A DNA stretch of 64,000 nt from CAWDLX01 sp963753485. Its GTDB lineage: Bacteria; Actinomycetota; Actinomycetes; Mycobacteriales; Micromonosporaceae. Under the pieces are notes generated by a model. The model had not been told where the DNA came from. It worked only from the letters and a program-made list of their open reading frames with translations, and did no database searches. Location: NCBI GenBank assembly GCA_963753485.1, contig CAVWCL010000003.1:558001-622000 (forward strand), given 5' to 3'. Below, piece by piece: positions 41,318 through 49,749 of the stretch (position 1 is the stretch's first letter; the number at the start of each line of letters is the position of its first letter). Both the position numbers and the translations under genes were made by a program.

Positions 41318-41725
41318 TTACCCTGGATAATTGAGACCCCAACTGATCGACGACGCCAGCCTCCAAGCTGCGGAGACGAACTCCTCGGCCTCGGCTGCAG
41401 AAGGAATAGTTCGACCGTGGACCACCTGATTCCGAAGCATTCGCAGGCGATTCGACAAAGCGAACATCTCGTCGTAATGGTTGCGGCCTGATATAGCGAC
41501 TTGAATCGTGATAGCAGGATTGGTGCTAAGGACTCCGATAGAAGTCGACGGGAGGACGCTGAGCACCACGCCCCACGCCCTGACGATTGCTCCGACCGGG
41601 TGTAGAACGGCCTCCTTTTGCAGGTCCTTGAATGTGGGCTGTGGCGCAAGGGGCTCTAGCCGATCGTGTAGTTCGCCTGCCGGATCGGGATCAACCGCCT
41701 CCGCGATTACAGCTGTAGCGGCCAC
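41318..41725 (-). CDS. HEPN-like fragment, possibly truncated membrane protein
   Basis: A 135-aa frame from GTG 41725. Its end holds RLRMLRNQVVHGRTIPSAAE, an R-x4-H motif as in HEPN/DUF4145-type proteins, some of which are RNases. The same frame upstream of a TGA at 41759-41761 encodes a membrane-like segment (IAAFVVPDVTIRPAVVLPVL), and an ATG at 41945 lies in yet another frame. The intact ancestor was therefore probably a longer membrane-plus-HEPN protein; whether the short form is made is unclear. Confidence 0.45.
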   Translation of the reverse strand: MAATAVIAEAVDPDPAGELHDRLEPLAPQPTFKDLQKEAVLHPVGAIVRAWGVVLSVLPSTSIGVLSTNPAITIQVAISGRNHYDEMFALSNRLRMLRNQVVHGRTIPSAAEAEEFVSAAWRLASSISWGLNYPG

Positions 41726-42066
41726 TCGGCTGAGAACCAGCCGCGAGACCTGGCGCGGTCAGGCGGGACAGCCGAGGGTCCGGACAGCGAGTGCCTTGCG
41801 TAGGATGAGCACCGGAAGAACGACTGCAGGCCTTATAGTGACGTCAGGAACGACGAAGGCCGCAATCGAACATGCGGGGAACGCTAGATAGGCAAGTCGG
41901 CGAGTTTTGGCGATCTTGGTCTTGCTCCGGCGCGCGGCGGTTCATGCCACTCTCCTGCTACAAACGTCAATGCGCTACCTAGAGCCTGACACGCCGCCAT
42001 CCCGGAACGGTAGCCGTGACGAATCGACCGATTTGGGCCAGTTGCGTCTGACCGGACACTGATCGT

Positions 42067-42666
42067 ATGGCCAAGCAGAATGAGGAACACGCTGCCAAGC
42101 GACGGAAGCCGGCGGACTCGCCGTCCGTCACAACCGGTGAAAAGCCCGACGAACGCAAGGCCGTGAAGATCGGCTGGGCTCTCTACCAGCAGGTGGCCGC
42201 CGTCCTAGGGGCCCTTGCACTCGCGGCCCTGCTTGGTCATTTCTTCGATATTGGCTGGCGCGGATTTCTAGCGACGTTAGTTGGCTATTGGGGCGAGTAC
42301 ATGCGACCTGTAGCGAGATGGGCGTTTGCCTTGATTGTCTCGGCGCCCTTGAGATGGGCATTTGGTTGGCACTTCGAGGTACCGCTATTGGCGCGGGACT
42401 ACGTCGCCACGGGCGCGATCTTGTCGCTGTCGATATTCCGGGTAAAGGAGTGGCCCCGTATTGCAACCTGGGCATCGAAGTCGGAGATTGCTTCGGGCGA
42501 TCTTGAATCGAGCCGACGGTTTCTCGAATATCATATGAAACGGTCGCGTAGATGGTTTATCGCGGTTTGCCCCCTCATTTGGCCACTCATAGTGTTACTG
42601 ACGCTATTCGGAATGTCCGCGCATATTTGGCAGACAACGAAGCGACGACGGCCTCCAGACAGCTGA
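42067..42666 (+). CDS. Integral membrane protein, AICE cargo
   Basis: A 199-aa protein with a basic N-terminus (KQNEEHAAKRRKPADSPS), membrane segments near QQVAAVLGALALAALLGHFF, WAFALIVSAPLRWAFGW and FIAVCPLIWPLIVLLTLFGM, and a short charged tail. Third positions are less GC-rich than in host genes. No family recognised. Confidence 0.65.
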   Translation: MAKQNEEHAAKRRKPADSPSVTTGEKPDERKAVKIGWALYQQVAAVLGALALAALLGHFFDIGWRGFLATLVGYWGEYMRPVARWAFALIVSAPLRWAFGWHFEVPLLARDYVATGAILSLSIFRVKEWPRIATWASKSEIASGDLESSRRFLEYHMKRSRRWFIAVCPLIWPLIVLLTLFGMSAHIWQTTKRRRPPDS

Positions 42667-42967
42667 TAACATGATCCATCGGGACCGAGGTGTCAAATCT
42701 TCTTGTTCTCGCTCCGATGCTCTACCTCGGCCTTCTCCTCGTCGCGCACTACCTCGTCCTCAGATAGGCCCTGCCCCGCGCGGCGTGCTGTCTCTGGCTA
42801 CCAGAGGTCGCCGTGGTCGTCACGCAGGCAGTTGCATCGAGTGTGCCGGCAGTCGTTGGCAAGGTCGGACGTAGGCTGTTCAGCAGAGCCGTTCTGCTGG
42901 GTCCGGAATGCCGTTCGCGTACGACCAGCGTGGCTCACCAGGGATTCACGACTTGCCTAGTTGAAAC

Positions 42968-43293
42968 TGCGGGGCTCCGGGGCAGCGCCCCGGCCGCCGG
43001 AGGCACGTCGTACCAAGGAACGTTCGCGCCTGTCGTGTGGCCTGCTGATGAGTGGCGGCTTGGTCCGTCACGCAGGGTCCGGTCTTGTCGCCGGTTCGGC
43101 TTCCCGTCACGTAGGGCTTGCCCCGGCCGGACCGCGCCCTCCCGGTCAAGGTGGAGCGCCCCACTGGACGAACGACCTTGACCGGGAGGGCGCGGTCTGG
43201 CGGCCTACGGTGCGTGTCGGGGAGCGGCACATGTCGTTCCCGGGTTCCCGGAACGTCGGGGTCCGGGGCGGAGCCCCGGCCGCCGGAGGCATT
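42968..43293. repeat. Direct-repeat-bounded segment with a 22-bp hairpin
   Basis: Two similar copies of a GC-rich unit ending CCGGCCGCCGGAGGCA lie at 42968-43004 and 43257-43293. Between them a perfect 22-bp inverted repeat stands at 43131-43152 and 43175-43196 (ACCGCGCCCTCCCGGTCAAG and two more bases), with a 22-base loop. The whole 42,670-43,600 stretch has no convincing gene. It may be a non-autonomous element or a transcription barrier. Confidence 0.5.
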
Positions 43294-43601
43294 CGTTCTT
43301 GCCGCGACGGCGTAACGCGTTGGTGATCACCGGAGTTGCCATGGTCGGGTGCCCGCCGTCGGTCGAGGGTTTCGTGGTCGCTCGGCGCCAGGAGCCGCGC
43401 CGTGAGCGAAGCGGCAAGGCGGTGGACCCGGGCTGCGGGCCGCTTGCGGCCCGCCTTGAAGCTGTATAGAAACTCCTCACGGACGAGCACGAGGCAGGTA
43501 TGTCTGACTCCAGGTGATGCTTTACGTTGTGGCCTCGGTTGATGCTTGACACGGGTCGTGTCCTGGCCGTTTTCGCCTGCTTGGTGGGCGAGGATGGCCG
43601 G

Positions 43602-44692
43602 GTGGGACTTCGGGAGTTGAGCGTTGTGGAGCAACGGTTTCACGCGGTGATGGAGGTGCAAGCCGGGTCGTTGAAGACCGAGGTCGCCGCCCGGTACGGG
43701 GTGTCGCGGCAGACGGTGCACGCATGGACAACCCGGTATGAGCGCGACGGTCTGCGCGGGCTGGAGGATCGGTCGCACCCACGGGCTCGTGTCCGCATCG
43801 GGTGGATGCCGGGGTCGAGGCGTTGGTGTGCACGCTGCGCACGGATCATCCGCGGTGGGGTCCGCGTCGGCTGCGCCACGAGCTGGGCAAGCGCGGTGTG
43901 CACCCGACGCCGGGTCGGGCCACCCTGTACCGGATCCTGACCCGCAACAACCTGATCAGCCCGGTCCGGCGCAAGCGCCGCCGCGAGGACTACATCGCGT
44001 GGGAACGGCCGGAGCCGATGGAGCTGTGGCAGCTCGACATTGTCGGCAGCGTGATGATGGCCGACGGCACGGAGGCGAAGGTCATCACCGGGGTCGACGA
44101 CCATTCCCGATTCAACGTGATCGCGAGGGTCGTGCGCCGCGCCACCGGCCGCGCAGTGTGCATTGCGTTCGTGACCGCAGTGCAGCGGTACGGGCTGCCG
44201 GATGAGGTGCTCACCGACAACGGCAAGCAGTTCACCGGCCGGTTCACCACACCCCGGCCGGGTGAGGTGATGTTCGAGCGGATCTGCCGGGAGAACGGGA
44301 TCGCGGCGATCCTGACCAAGCCACGCACCCCGACCACGACGGGCAAGGTGGAGCGATTTCACCAGACTCTGCAACGCGAATGCCTCGACGGGCGCGTGTT
44401 CGCCACCATCGAGGAAGCGCAAGCGGCGGTGGACGCATTCGTAGCCGAGTACAACTTCGACCGCCCGCATCAGGGCATCGAGGACGCCTACCCGGCCGAC
44501 CGGTTCACGCCCCGACACCAGACCGCAGCCACGGACTCGAGCTGCGCATCCCGGCCGGCCTCATCTCCGACCGCACCCAGTCGGCGGTGCCGGTGCCGTC
44601 GAGTGCAGACCCAACCGTACGCGACGGCGGCGGTTGTGCGGGTTTCGGAATCCGCGGGCCCCGCCGTCCGGTGTCCTTCACGAGCCGGTTGA
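43602..44692 (+). pseudogene. IS481-family transposase, frameshifted
   Basis: The first part (from GTG 43602) holds the helix-turn-helix: LSVVEQRFHAVMEVQAGSLK, AARYGVSRQTVHAWTTRYER and LEDRSHPRAR. Near 43795 the frame shifts and the second part continues VDAGVEALVCTLRTDHPRWG through the DDE catalytic core: LWQLDIVG (D), LTDNGKQFTG (D) and GKVERFHQTLQRECL (E). After YPADRFTPRH the frame changes again and the C-terminal end is lost. Clear inverted-repeat ends were not found. Probably inactive. Confidence 0.85.
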
Positions 44693-44735
44693 TGCCCTCG
44701 GTCTTGGCGTTTGGTGAGCCCGGTCCGGTCCAATT
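44590..44735 (-). pseudogene. ISL3-family transposase C-terminal remnant
   Basis: On the minus strand SPNAKTEGINRLVKDTGRRG is followed, one frame over, by GFRNPHNRRRRVRLGLHS. The (S/P)NAKTEG.N...K...R...GFRN pattern is the end of ISL3/IS1165-type transposases. Nothing else of that IS is left. It abuts the broken IS481 end, suggesting one IS was inserted or recombined into the other. Confidence 0.65.
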
Positions 44736-44947
44736 GATGTGGCCGTGCTCCGGGTCAGTAGGTGACCTGAGGACCCCTGGTGCGCGATGTGGGGGTCGAA
44801 CTCGCAAGACACCGTCTTAGGAAACCAGGTCGTGGTGTCACGAGACTATGTTCAAGATCCAAGATGGTAGATCACGCGGTTTCGTGGCAATATGAAAACG
44901 ATTGAGTCGCGGGTTCTTCGAGTGTGCAGTTCGGCAGGCGCGGCGCG

Positions 44948-45403
44948 TCAGGTCGTCGGGATGTTGGGCAGTGATGCTACGTTCTTCAGCAGCGAAACGC
45001 CGTCGTGGGCTCGTACGGCCGGCTGTCCGTCTCGTAGCGCGTCAAAAATTCGGACGGCATAGGCAGGATCCATGCGTTGCTGAATCGTATCGGCCGACCA
45101 CCAATCCACGTTAGCGGCCTCCGATGTCACCATGGGCCTTCCGGCAGCGATCCGAGCGATGAAGAAGAGCGCGATAATTCCGCGTGACATGTTCTTGTAG
45201 ATGCCAGTTAGTCGTAGCGGTTCGATCTCGACGCCCGTCTCTTCAAACACCTCGCGCTTAAGGCCGTCGATGATGGACTCGTCGACTTCTAGCACGCCGC
45301 CGGGAGCCTCCCAGTGACCGTTGTCGCGACGCTGCATCACTAGCACACGGTCGTGCTCATCGACGATGGCGGCGGCGACGCTCACCGAGTGCTGCGCGCC
45401 CAT
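44948..45403 (-). CDS. Nudix hydrolase
   Basis: A 151-aa protein with a full Nudix box: GGVLEVDESIIDGLKREVFE ETGVEI (Gx5Ex7REUxEExGU), preceded by VLVMQRRDNGHWEAP. These enzymes hydrolyse nucleoside diphosphate derivatives. Nudix genes are frequent neighbours of the regulator in actinomycete AICEs, where their role is unknown. It is transcribed away from the GntR repressor gene, and the ACACATGTAT site lies between the two. Confidence 0.88.
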   Translation of the reverse strand: MGAQHSVSVAAAIVDEHDRVLVMQRRDNGHWEAPGGVLEVDESIIDGLKREVFEETGVEIEPLRLTGIYKNMSRGIIALFFIARIAAGRPMVTSEAANVDWWSADTIQQRMDPAYAVRIFDALRDGQPAVRAHDGVSLLKNVASLPNIPTT

Positions 45404-45440
45404 CGGATGCCTCCCGTCCGCTAGGGGTTAGCATGTTGAT

Positions 45441-45453
45441 GACACATGTATAC
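45441..45453. promoter_or_regulatory. Candidate GntR operator, copy 1
   Basis: GACACATGTATAC upstream of the GntR gene. The core ACACATGTAT (45442-45451) recurs at 46297-46306 before the transfer operon, so both are probably bound by the element's own repressor. Confidence 0.55.
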
Positions 45454-45472
45454 CACTGACGGAGTCTCATGT

Positions 45473-46240
45473 ATGGCGGCGACACGGATCGACCCAGCTA
45501 GTGACCGGTCTGTCTATCGGCAGATCGCGGACAACCTTCGCCGGGCCATCGAAGCCGGCGAGCTGCCGCCCGGTTCCCAGCTGCCGTCCGAGTCGGCGTT
45601 GGTCGCTGAGTACGACGTAAGCCGGGTGACGGCGCGTCGGGCGTTGTCGGTCCTCGTCACCGACGGCCTGGTCGTCGCCGAGCACGGCCGCGGTTGGTTT
45701 GTTCGACGGCAACCGCCCGTTCGCCGCCTGTCGGGCGACCGGTTCGCAAGGCGGCGCGAGGGCAAGGCCGCATTCACCGTTGATATGGAGGCGAATCAAC
45801 GCCGGTTCTCCGTTGACGTCATCTTCGTAGGGCGGGGGGCTGCATCGGCCACCGTCGCAGAACGCTTGGGGCTCAAGGAATCCGACCCGGTGATTGTCCG
45901 ACGCCGGCGTTACCTCACCGAAGGCCAACCGATCGAGTTCGCCACTTCGTACATCCCGCTCGACATTGCGGATGGCACGGCGATTGCGGAGGTCAACTCG
46001 GGACCCGGCGGCATCTACGCGCGGATGGAAGACCGAGGCCTCGTGTTCGAGCGGTACGACGAAGAGATCACCGCGCGTATGCCCACGGAGGAGGAGTCGC
46101 GGGCGCTGGGCCTGCCGGCCGGATCCCCCGTGCTGCATCTGGTGCGGACAGCCTTCGCCTCCGGTCGTGCTGTTGAGGTCTGCGACACGGTGATGGACAG
46201 CGCGGCTTTCGTGCTGCTGTACTCGCTGCCTGCGTCCTAG
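45473..46240 (+). CDS. GntR/HutC-family repressor (KorSA-like)
   Basis: A 255-aa regulator. The N-terminal winged helix reads YRQIADNLRRAIEAGELPPG, SQLPSESALVAEYDVSRVTA, RRALSVLVTDGLVVAEHGRG; the C-terminal UTRA ligand domain includes VIVRRRRYLTEGQPIEFATS YIP and VLHLVRTAF. In pSAM2 the equivalent KorSA holds down transfer and replication. ATG 45473 follows GGAG by 8 bases. Its likely sites are at 45441 and 46297. Confidence 0.85.
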   Translation: MAATRIDPASDRSVYRQIADNLRRAIEAGELPPGSQLPSESALVAEYDVSRVTARRALSVLVTDGLVVAEHGRGWFVRRQPPVRRLSGDRFARRREGKAAFTVDMEANQRRFSVDVIFVGRGAASATVAERLGLKESDPVIVRRRRYLTEGQPIEFATSYIPLDIADGTAIAEVNSGPGGIYARMEDRGLVFERYDEEITARMPTEEESRALGLPAGSPVLHLVRTAFASGRAVEVCDTVMDSAAFVLLYSLPAS

Positions 46241-46282
46241 ACAAGGTCCACATCTCCAGCCATGGATGGTCGTTGACAGCTC

Positions 46283-46311
46283 TTGACGACTCGTGTACAC
46301 ATGTATCTAAG
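46283..46311 (+). promoter_or_regulatory. Promoter/operator of the AICE transfer operon (GntR operator copy 2)
   Basis: TTGACG at 46283-46288 is followed by GTGTACACATGTATCTAA at 46293-46310, whose TATCTA can serve as -10 (15-base spacing). A TTGACA at 46273 is an alternative -35. ACACATGTAT overlaps the -10 region, so repressor binding would block polymerase. Confidence 0.5.
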
Positions 46312-46335
46312 CGAGCAAAGGATAGGGGGCGGACG

Positions 46336-47205
46336 ATGGCTAGTAGGGATTCGGGCTTGGCCGGCGCAAGCGTTGTGACGCTCGTCGAAGGAAGTTCGTT
46401 CCGGTCGGCGTCCGGTCGCGCACGACTGGTGTTCGTGGCAGTGACAGCGGCGGGTGGCGTCCTCGGTGCCGTCGTGCTCACGCCGCTGTACGGCCCAGCT
46501 TGGGGGCTCGTGCTCGGCGGCGCGGCGGGCTTTGGCGCTGGGCTTCTGTTGGGCGCGACGGTCGCGGTCTGGCCGGTGCTGCGCGTCATGTGGCACTGGT
46601 CGGCCGAGATCTCGGCGCTGCTGGCGCTGGCGGCGGGAGCAACCTGGCTGTCCTCGGGGTTCGTTCCGTTAGCACCGGTGGTGGTGCTTGCCGCGATTGC
46701 CGTGACCGTTGGCGCTGTGCCTCGCCTGCATCGGCGGGTGAGGGCGTGGGTGTGGTGCGCGATTGTGCGCCATCGGCTGCGGTTGAGCTTCGCGTCGTTT
46801 CTGCGGTCCCGTAACCGGATTCATGTGCACGGGACGCACCCGCTGATTCTTTTGGCTCGGCCGACGCCGGCGGGGGAGCGGGTGTGGGTGTGGCTTCGCC
46901 CGGGTCTGGATCTGGCGGCGTTGGAGGAGAACACGGCGAAGCTGGCGGTGGCGTGCTGGGCATCGTCGGTGCGGGTGATGGGTGCATCGGCGAGATACGC
47001 GGCGCTGGTGCGTATCGATGTGACGCGCCGCGACCCGCTGACCGGCTTGGTGCGGGCTCCGCTGATGCGGGTGGTGCCGGACGCTGTGTCCACCTCGGCC
47101 GCCGCGGGCGAGGCGCCGACTGCTGGCCTGGATTTGGACGGGGTGCCTGATGAAGGGCTCGCGCCGGTGGTTGCGATTCCGCGTGCGCGTGGAGGTGCGC
47201 GATGA
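46336..47205 (+). CDS. AICE conserved membrane protein upstream of TraSA
   Basis: A 289-aa protein with paired hydrophobic segments in the first 140 residues (LVFVAVTAAGGVLGAVVL, WGLVLGGAAGFGAGLLLGAT, ISALLALAAGATWLSSGFVP, VVVLAAIAVTVGAV). A cytoplasmic domain follows (HPLILLARPTPAGERVWVWL, LDLAALEENTAKLAVACWAS). Its stop overlaps the TraSA start by four bases. Equivalent genes precede the FtsK-type translocase in many AICEs and probably help anchor it; this is inference. Confidence 0.75.
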   Translation: MASRDSGLAGASVVTLVEGSSFRSASGRARLVFVAVTAAGGVLGAVVLTPLYGPAWGLVLGGAAGFGAGLLLGATVAVWPVLRVMWHWSAEISALLALAAGATWLSSGFVPLAPVVVLAAIAVTVGAVPRLHRRVRAWVWCAIVRHRLRLSFASFLRSRNRIHVHGTHPLILLARPTPAGERVWVWLRPGLDLAALEENTAKLAVACWASSVRVMGASARYAALVRIDVTRRDPLTGLVRAPLMRVVPDAVSTSAAAGEAPTAGLDLDGVPDEGLAPVVAIPRARGGAR

Positions 47206-48137
47206 AGCTGGTTGGGGTCGGTCCGGCGACGGGGATTCGGCACCGCCCGGACCTGGGTGACCTGGCGCCCCTTGAACCGAGTCAGACGGAGTCGGCGGCG
47301 TTGAGGTCCGGGAGCGTGACGTTGTCGGTGTTCGATCCGATGTTCATCGGCATCGACGAGTCCGGTCAGCCGGTACGCCTCCCGATGATCTTTCGGAACA
47401 TTCTCGCCGGAGCGGAGCCTGGCGGCGGCAAGTCGAACCTGTTGAATCTGATCGTGGCGCACGCCGCCTTGGATCCCTCGTGCCGGCTGTGTTTGCTCGA
47501 TGGCAAGCAGGTCGAGCTGGGGCAGTGGGAGTCATGCGCGGACGTGTTCGTCGGCCCTGATCTGGACCACGCGCTGCGGACGTTGCGCCGCCTGCAGGTG
47601 GTGATGAACAACCGCTACGCCTATCTACGCTCGCAGCACCGCCGCAAGATCGCCCGGCATGATGCGTTCGGTCCGATCCTGGTCGTGGTTGATGAGATTG
47701 CGTATTTCTCGGCCACGGCCGGGGAGAAAAAGACGCAGGACCTGTTCTCGGCGCTGCTGCGAGATCTGGTGGCCCGGGGTCGGGCGGTGGGCATCATGGT
47801 GGCCGCCGCGACGCAGCGCCCGTCGTCGGACATCATCCCGACCTCGTTGCGGGATCTGTTCGCGTGGCGGTTCGCCGGCCGGTGCACCACGGACGTGTCC
47901 TCGGACATCGTGCTCGGCCATGGGTGGGCCAACCGGGGCTGGTCGGCCAATCAGATCGCCCCGACGAACCCGGGTGTGGGGTTACTGATTGGTGAGGGCG
48001 GCGTACCGGCGCTGGTGAAGGCCGCGTATCTGTCCGATGCGGACTGTGCCGCGATCGCCGCTCACGCGGCGTCGATACGCACTCCGCGCCGTGAGCAGAC
48101 TGACGACGGCATGTCTAGCGGTGAGGGTGTGGCGTGA
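47202..48137 (+). CDS. FtsK/SpoIIIE-type conjugative DNA translocase (TraSA-like)
   Basis: A 311-aa ATPase: Walker A GAEPGGGKS (70-78), Walker B ILVVVDEIAYF (about 155-165), then ARGRAVGIMVAAATQRPSSD IIP and LRDLFAWRFAGRCTT, the typical end of the FtsK motor. In AICEs this single protein moves double-stranded DNA between mycelia. It is shorter than chromosomal FtsK because the membrane part is separate, here in the preceding gene. Confidence 0.9.
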   Translation: MKLVGVGPATGIRHRPDLGDLAPLEPSQTESAALRSGSVTLSVFDPMFIGIDESGQPVRLPMIFRNILAGAEPGGGKSNLLNLIVAHAALDPSCRLCLLDGKQVELGQWESCADVFVGPDLDHALRTLRRLQVVMNNRYAYLRSQHRRKIARHDAFGPILVVVDEIAYFSATAGEKKTQDLFSALLRDLVARGRAVGIMVAAATQRPSSDIIPTSLRDLFAWRFAGRCTTDVSSDIVLGHGWANRGWSANQIAPTNPGVGLLIGEGGVPALVKAAYLSDADCAAIAAHAASIRTPRREQTDDGMSSGEGVA

Positions 48138-48259
48138 TGCTGACCGTCTCCGCGATACCCGACCCCCAATGGGGTTGCGGGTGTGTGCGGTGGCCGCCAG
48201 ACACGGCGACCCCGGTGCTGTGCACCGGAAACAGGAAGGTGGTAGGGGATGAGCAATGA
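48137..48259 (+). CDS. Possible 40-aa Cys-containing protein
   Basis: An ATG overlapping the TraSA stop (GTGATG) opens MLTVSAIPDPQWGCGCVRWP, PDTATPVLCTGNRKVVGDEQ, ending 11 bases inside the SSB gene. Three cysteines could bind a metal. Tight overlaps on both sides argue for translation; the small size keeps it uncertain. Confidence 0.4.
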   Translation: MLTVSAIPDPQWGCGCVRWPPDTATPVLCTGNRKVVGDEQ

Positions 48260-48698
48260 GACGACCGTGACGGTGGTCGGTAACCTCACGGCGGATCCGG
48301 ACCTGCGGTATTCGCCGAACGGCGTCGCGATCGCGAAGTTCACTGTCGCGTCGACTCCGCGTGTGTTCGACCGGATGGCCAACGAGTACAAGGATGGGGA
48401 CCCGCTGTTCCTGGTATGTACCGCGTGGCGTGATCTGGCTGAGCATGTGGCGGAGTCGCTGCGGAAGGGGACCCGGGTCGTGGTGGTCGGTCGGCTGAGG
48501 CTGTCGCGATGGGAAACCGAGGAGGGAGAAAAGCGTTCGGCGTACGGGCTTGATGTCGATGAGATCGGCCCGTCTCTGCGCTTCGCCACGGCGAAGGTCA
48601 GCAAGGCCACCCGAGTCCGGGCCGACGAACCTGTCGCCCCGGATGACCAGTGGGACAACGCCACGCCAGGCCGGCCATTGGCCACGGCAGCGATCTGA
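48249..48698 (+). CDS. ssb: Single-stranded DNA-binding protein
   Basis: A 149-aa OB-fold SSB: TTVTVVGNLTADPDLRYSPN GVAIAKFTVAS, FLVCTAWRDLAEHVAESLRK, GTRVVVVGRLRLSRWETEEG, AYGLDVDEIGPSLRFATAKV. The acidic DDxPF-type tail of the chromosomal SSB is missing; it ends GRPLATAAI. It probably protects single strands during element replication or transfer. Confidence 0.9.
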   Translation: MSNETTVTVVGNLTADPDLRYSPNGVAIAKFTVASTPRVFDRMANEYKDGDPLFLVCTAWRDLAEHVAESLRKGTRVVVVGRLRLSRWETEEGEKRSAYGLDVDEIGPSLRFATAKVSKATRVRADEPVAPDDQWDNATPGRPLATAAI

Positions 48699-48701
48699 GC
48701 C

Positions 48702-48980
48702 ATGACCGCCACGCGAGAACACCCCGACTGGTGTGCCAAAGGCCATCAGTGCGGGCTCGGCGAACACCGAGCTACGCCGGTGCGTCTGGACGCGCCCGGT
48801 CGGGGTGTGATCGTCCTAACCCGCGTGCTGGCCGCCAACGGTTGTGAGCATGTGGAGATCCGCACCCGGATCAGTCTCGCCCCCGGCGAGAGGCAGGCCC
48901 GCGAGCACCTGGCACGGATCCTGACCGATCTCGATATTCACCTCCGCCACGTCACCACGGTGACCCCGATGCAGAACTGA
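48702..48980 (+). CDS. AICE hypothetical protein
   Basis: A 92-aa protein starting 3 bases after SSB. HPDWCAKGHQCGLGEHRATP contains three Cys/His pairs that could form a zinc site; the rest is strand-rich (GRGVIVLTRVLAANGCEHVE, IRTRISLAPGERQAREHLAR). Short proteins of this kind accompany SSB in Micromonosporaceae-type AICEs as I remember; function unknown. Confidence 0.6.
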   Translation: MTATREHPDWCAKGHQCGLGEHRATPVRLDAPGRGVIVLTRVLAANGCEHVEIRTRISLAPGERQAREHLARILTDLDIHLRHVTTVTPMQN

Positions 48981-49065
48981 CGACACCAGGCCGCACGCCT
49001 CGCAAGCAAGTGCCCGGTGCCGCCAGCCCTACCTACCGCTCACCTCAGCCAAGGGAGACGGCACC

Positions 49066-49749
49066 ATGCAGCCTACCCACAACCTGTCCGCCGACCGGTC
49101 CGCGTCCCCGTGTGTGCGGGCGACCCTGCGTCACGCCGCCCGATATCTGCGCCGCTATGGCTGGATCCAGGGCTCCTACTACGACCAGACCTCGACCGCG
49201 TTCACGCCGGCGGCGTGCACGGTCGGCGCGATCGGCATGGTCTGCTACGGCGGACCGGTCGAGGCCCCCGCGCAGATGTTCGACGAGCCCGGCTTTGATG
49301 AGTTCGAAGCAGCGGTCGCGTTCCTGGATCAGGTGCTCCACCAGCGCCACGGCCAGGACGTGTACACGTGGAACGACGACCGCGCCCGCACACCGGCGGA
49401 GGTCCTGTCGGTGCTGGAGACCATCGGCGCATCCCCTGAACCAGGCCCGTATCAGGCGGCCGCGCAGACGTTGCACCGACTCGCGGACGGCCTGGCCTCG
49501 TTGGCGGAGCCGGGCCTGCCCGAGCAAGTGCACATCTCTGTACACGTACAGCCGCCGTCGATGACTCCCACCACGATCGCGACGGTCGACACGATCGGGT
49601 CGGCCCTGTGTGGTGCCCCTGGCGTCACCGCGCGGATGCCGAACGGTTCCTACCATCACACCTCTGATTGGCAGGACGGACCGATCCGCATAGCTGTGTA
49701 CGCCGAGGTTCCTGACCCAGCCATCTCCACCGTGGACGGTGAGCGGTGA
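49066..49749 (+). CDS. DUF6197-like protein
   Basis: A 227-aa protein: CVRATLRHAARYLRRYGWIQ, ACTVGAIGMVCYGG, VYTWNDDRARTPAEVLSVLE. The W-x-QG, A-CxxGA and WND..RT..EV pattern is that of DUF6197, frequent in actinobacterial mobile elements. The C-terminal part (EQVHISVHVQPPSMTPTTIA) is extra. Overlaps the next gene by four bases. Confidence 0.7.
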   Translation: MQPTHNLSADRSASPCVRATLRHAARYLRRYGWIQGSYYDQTSTAFTPAACTVGAIGMVCYGGPVEAPAQMFDEPGFDEFEAAVAFLDQVLHQRHGQDVYTWNDDRARTPAEVLSVLETIGASPEPGPYQAAAQTLHRLADGLASLAEPGLPEQVHISVHVQPPSMTPTTIATVDTIGSALCGAPGVTARMPNGSYHHTSDWQDGPIRIAVYAEVPDPAISTVDGER

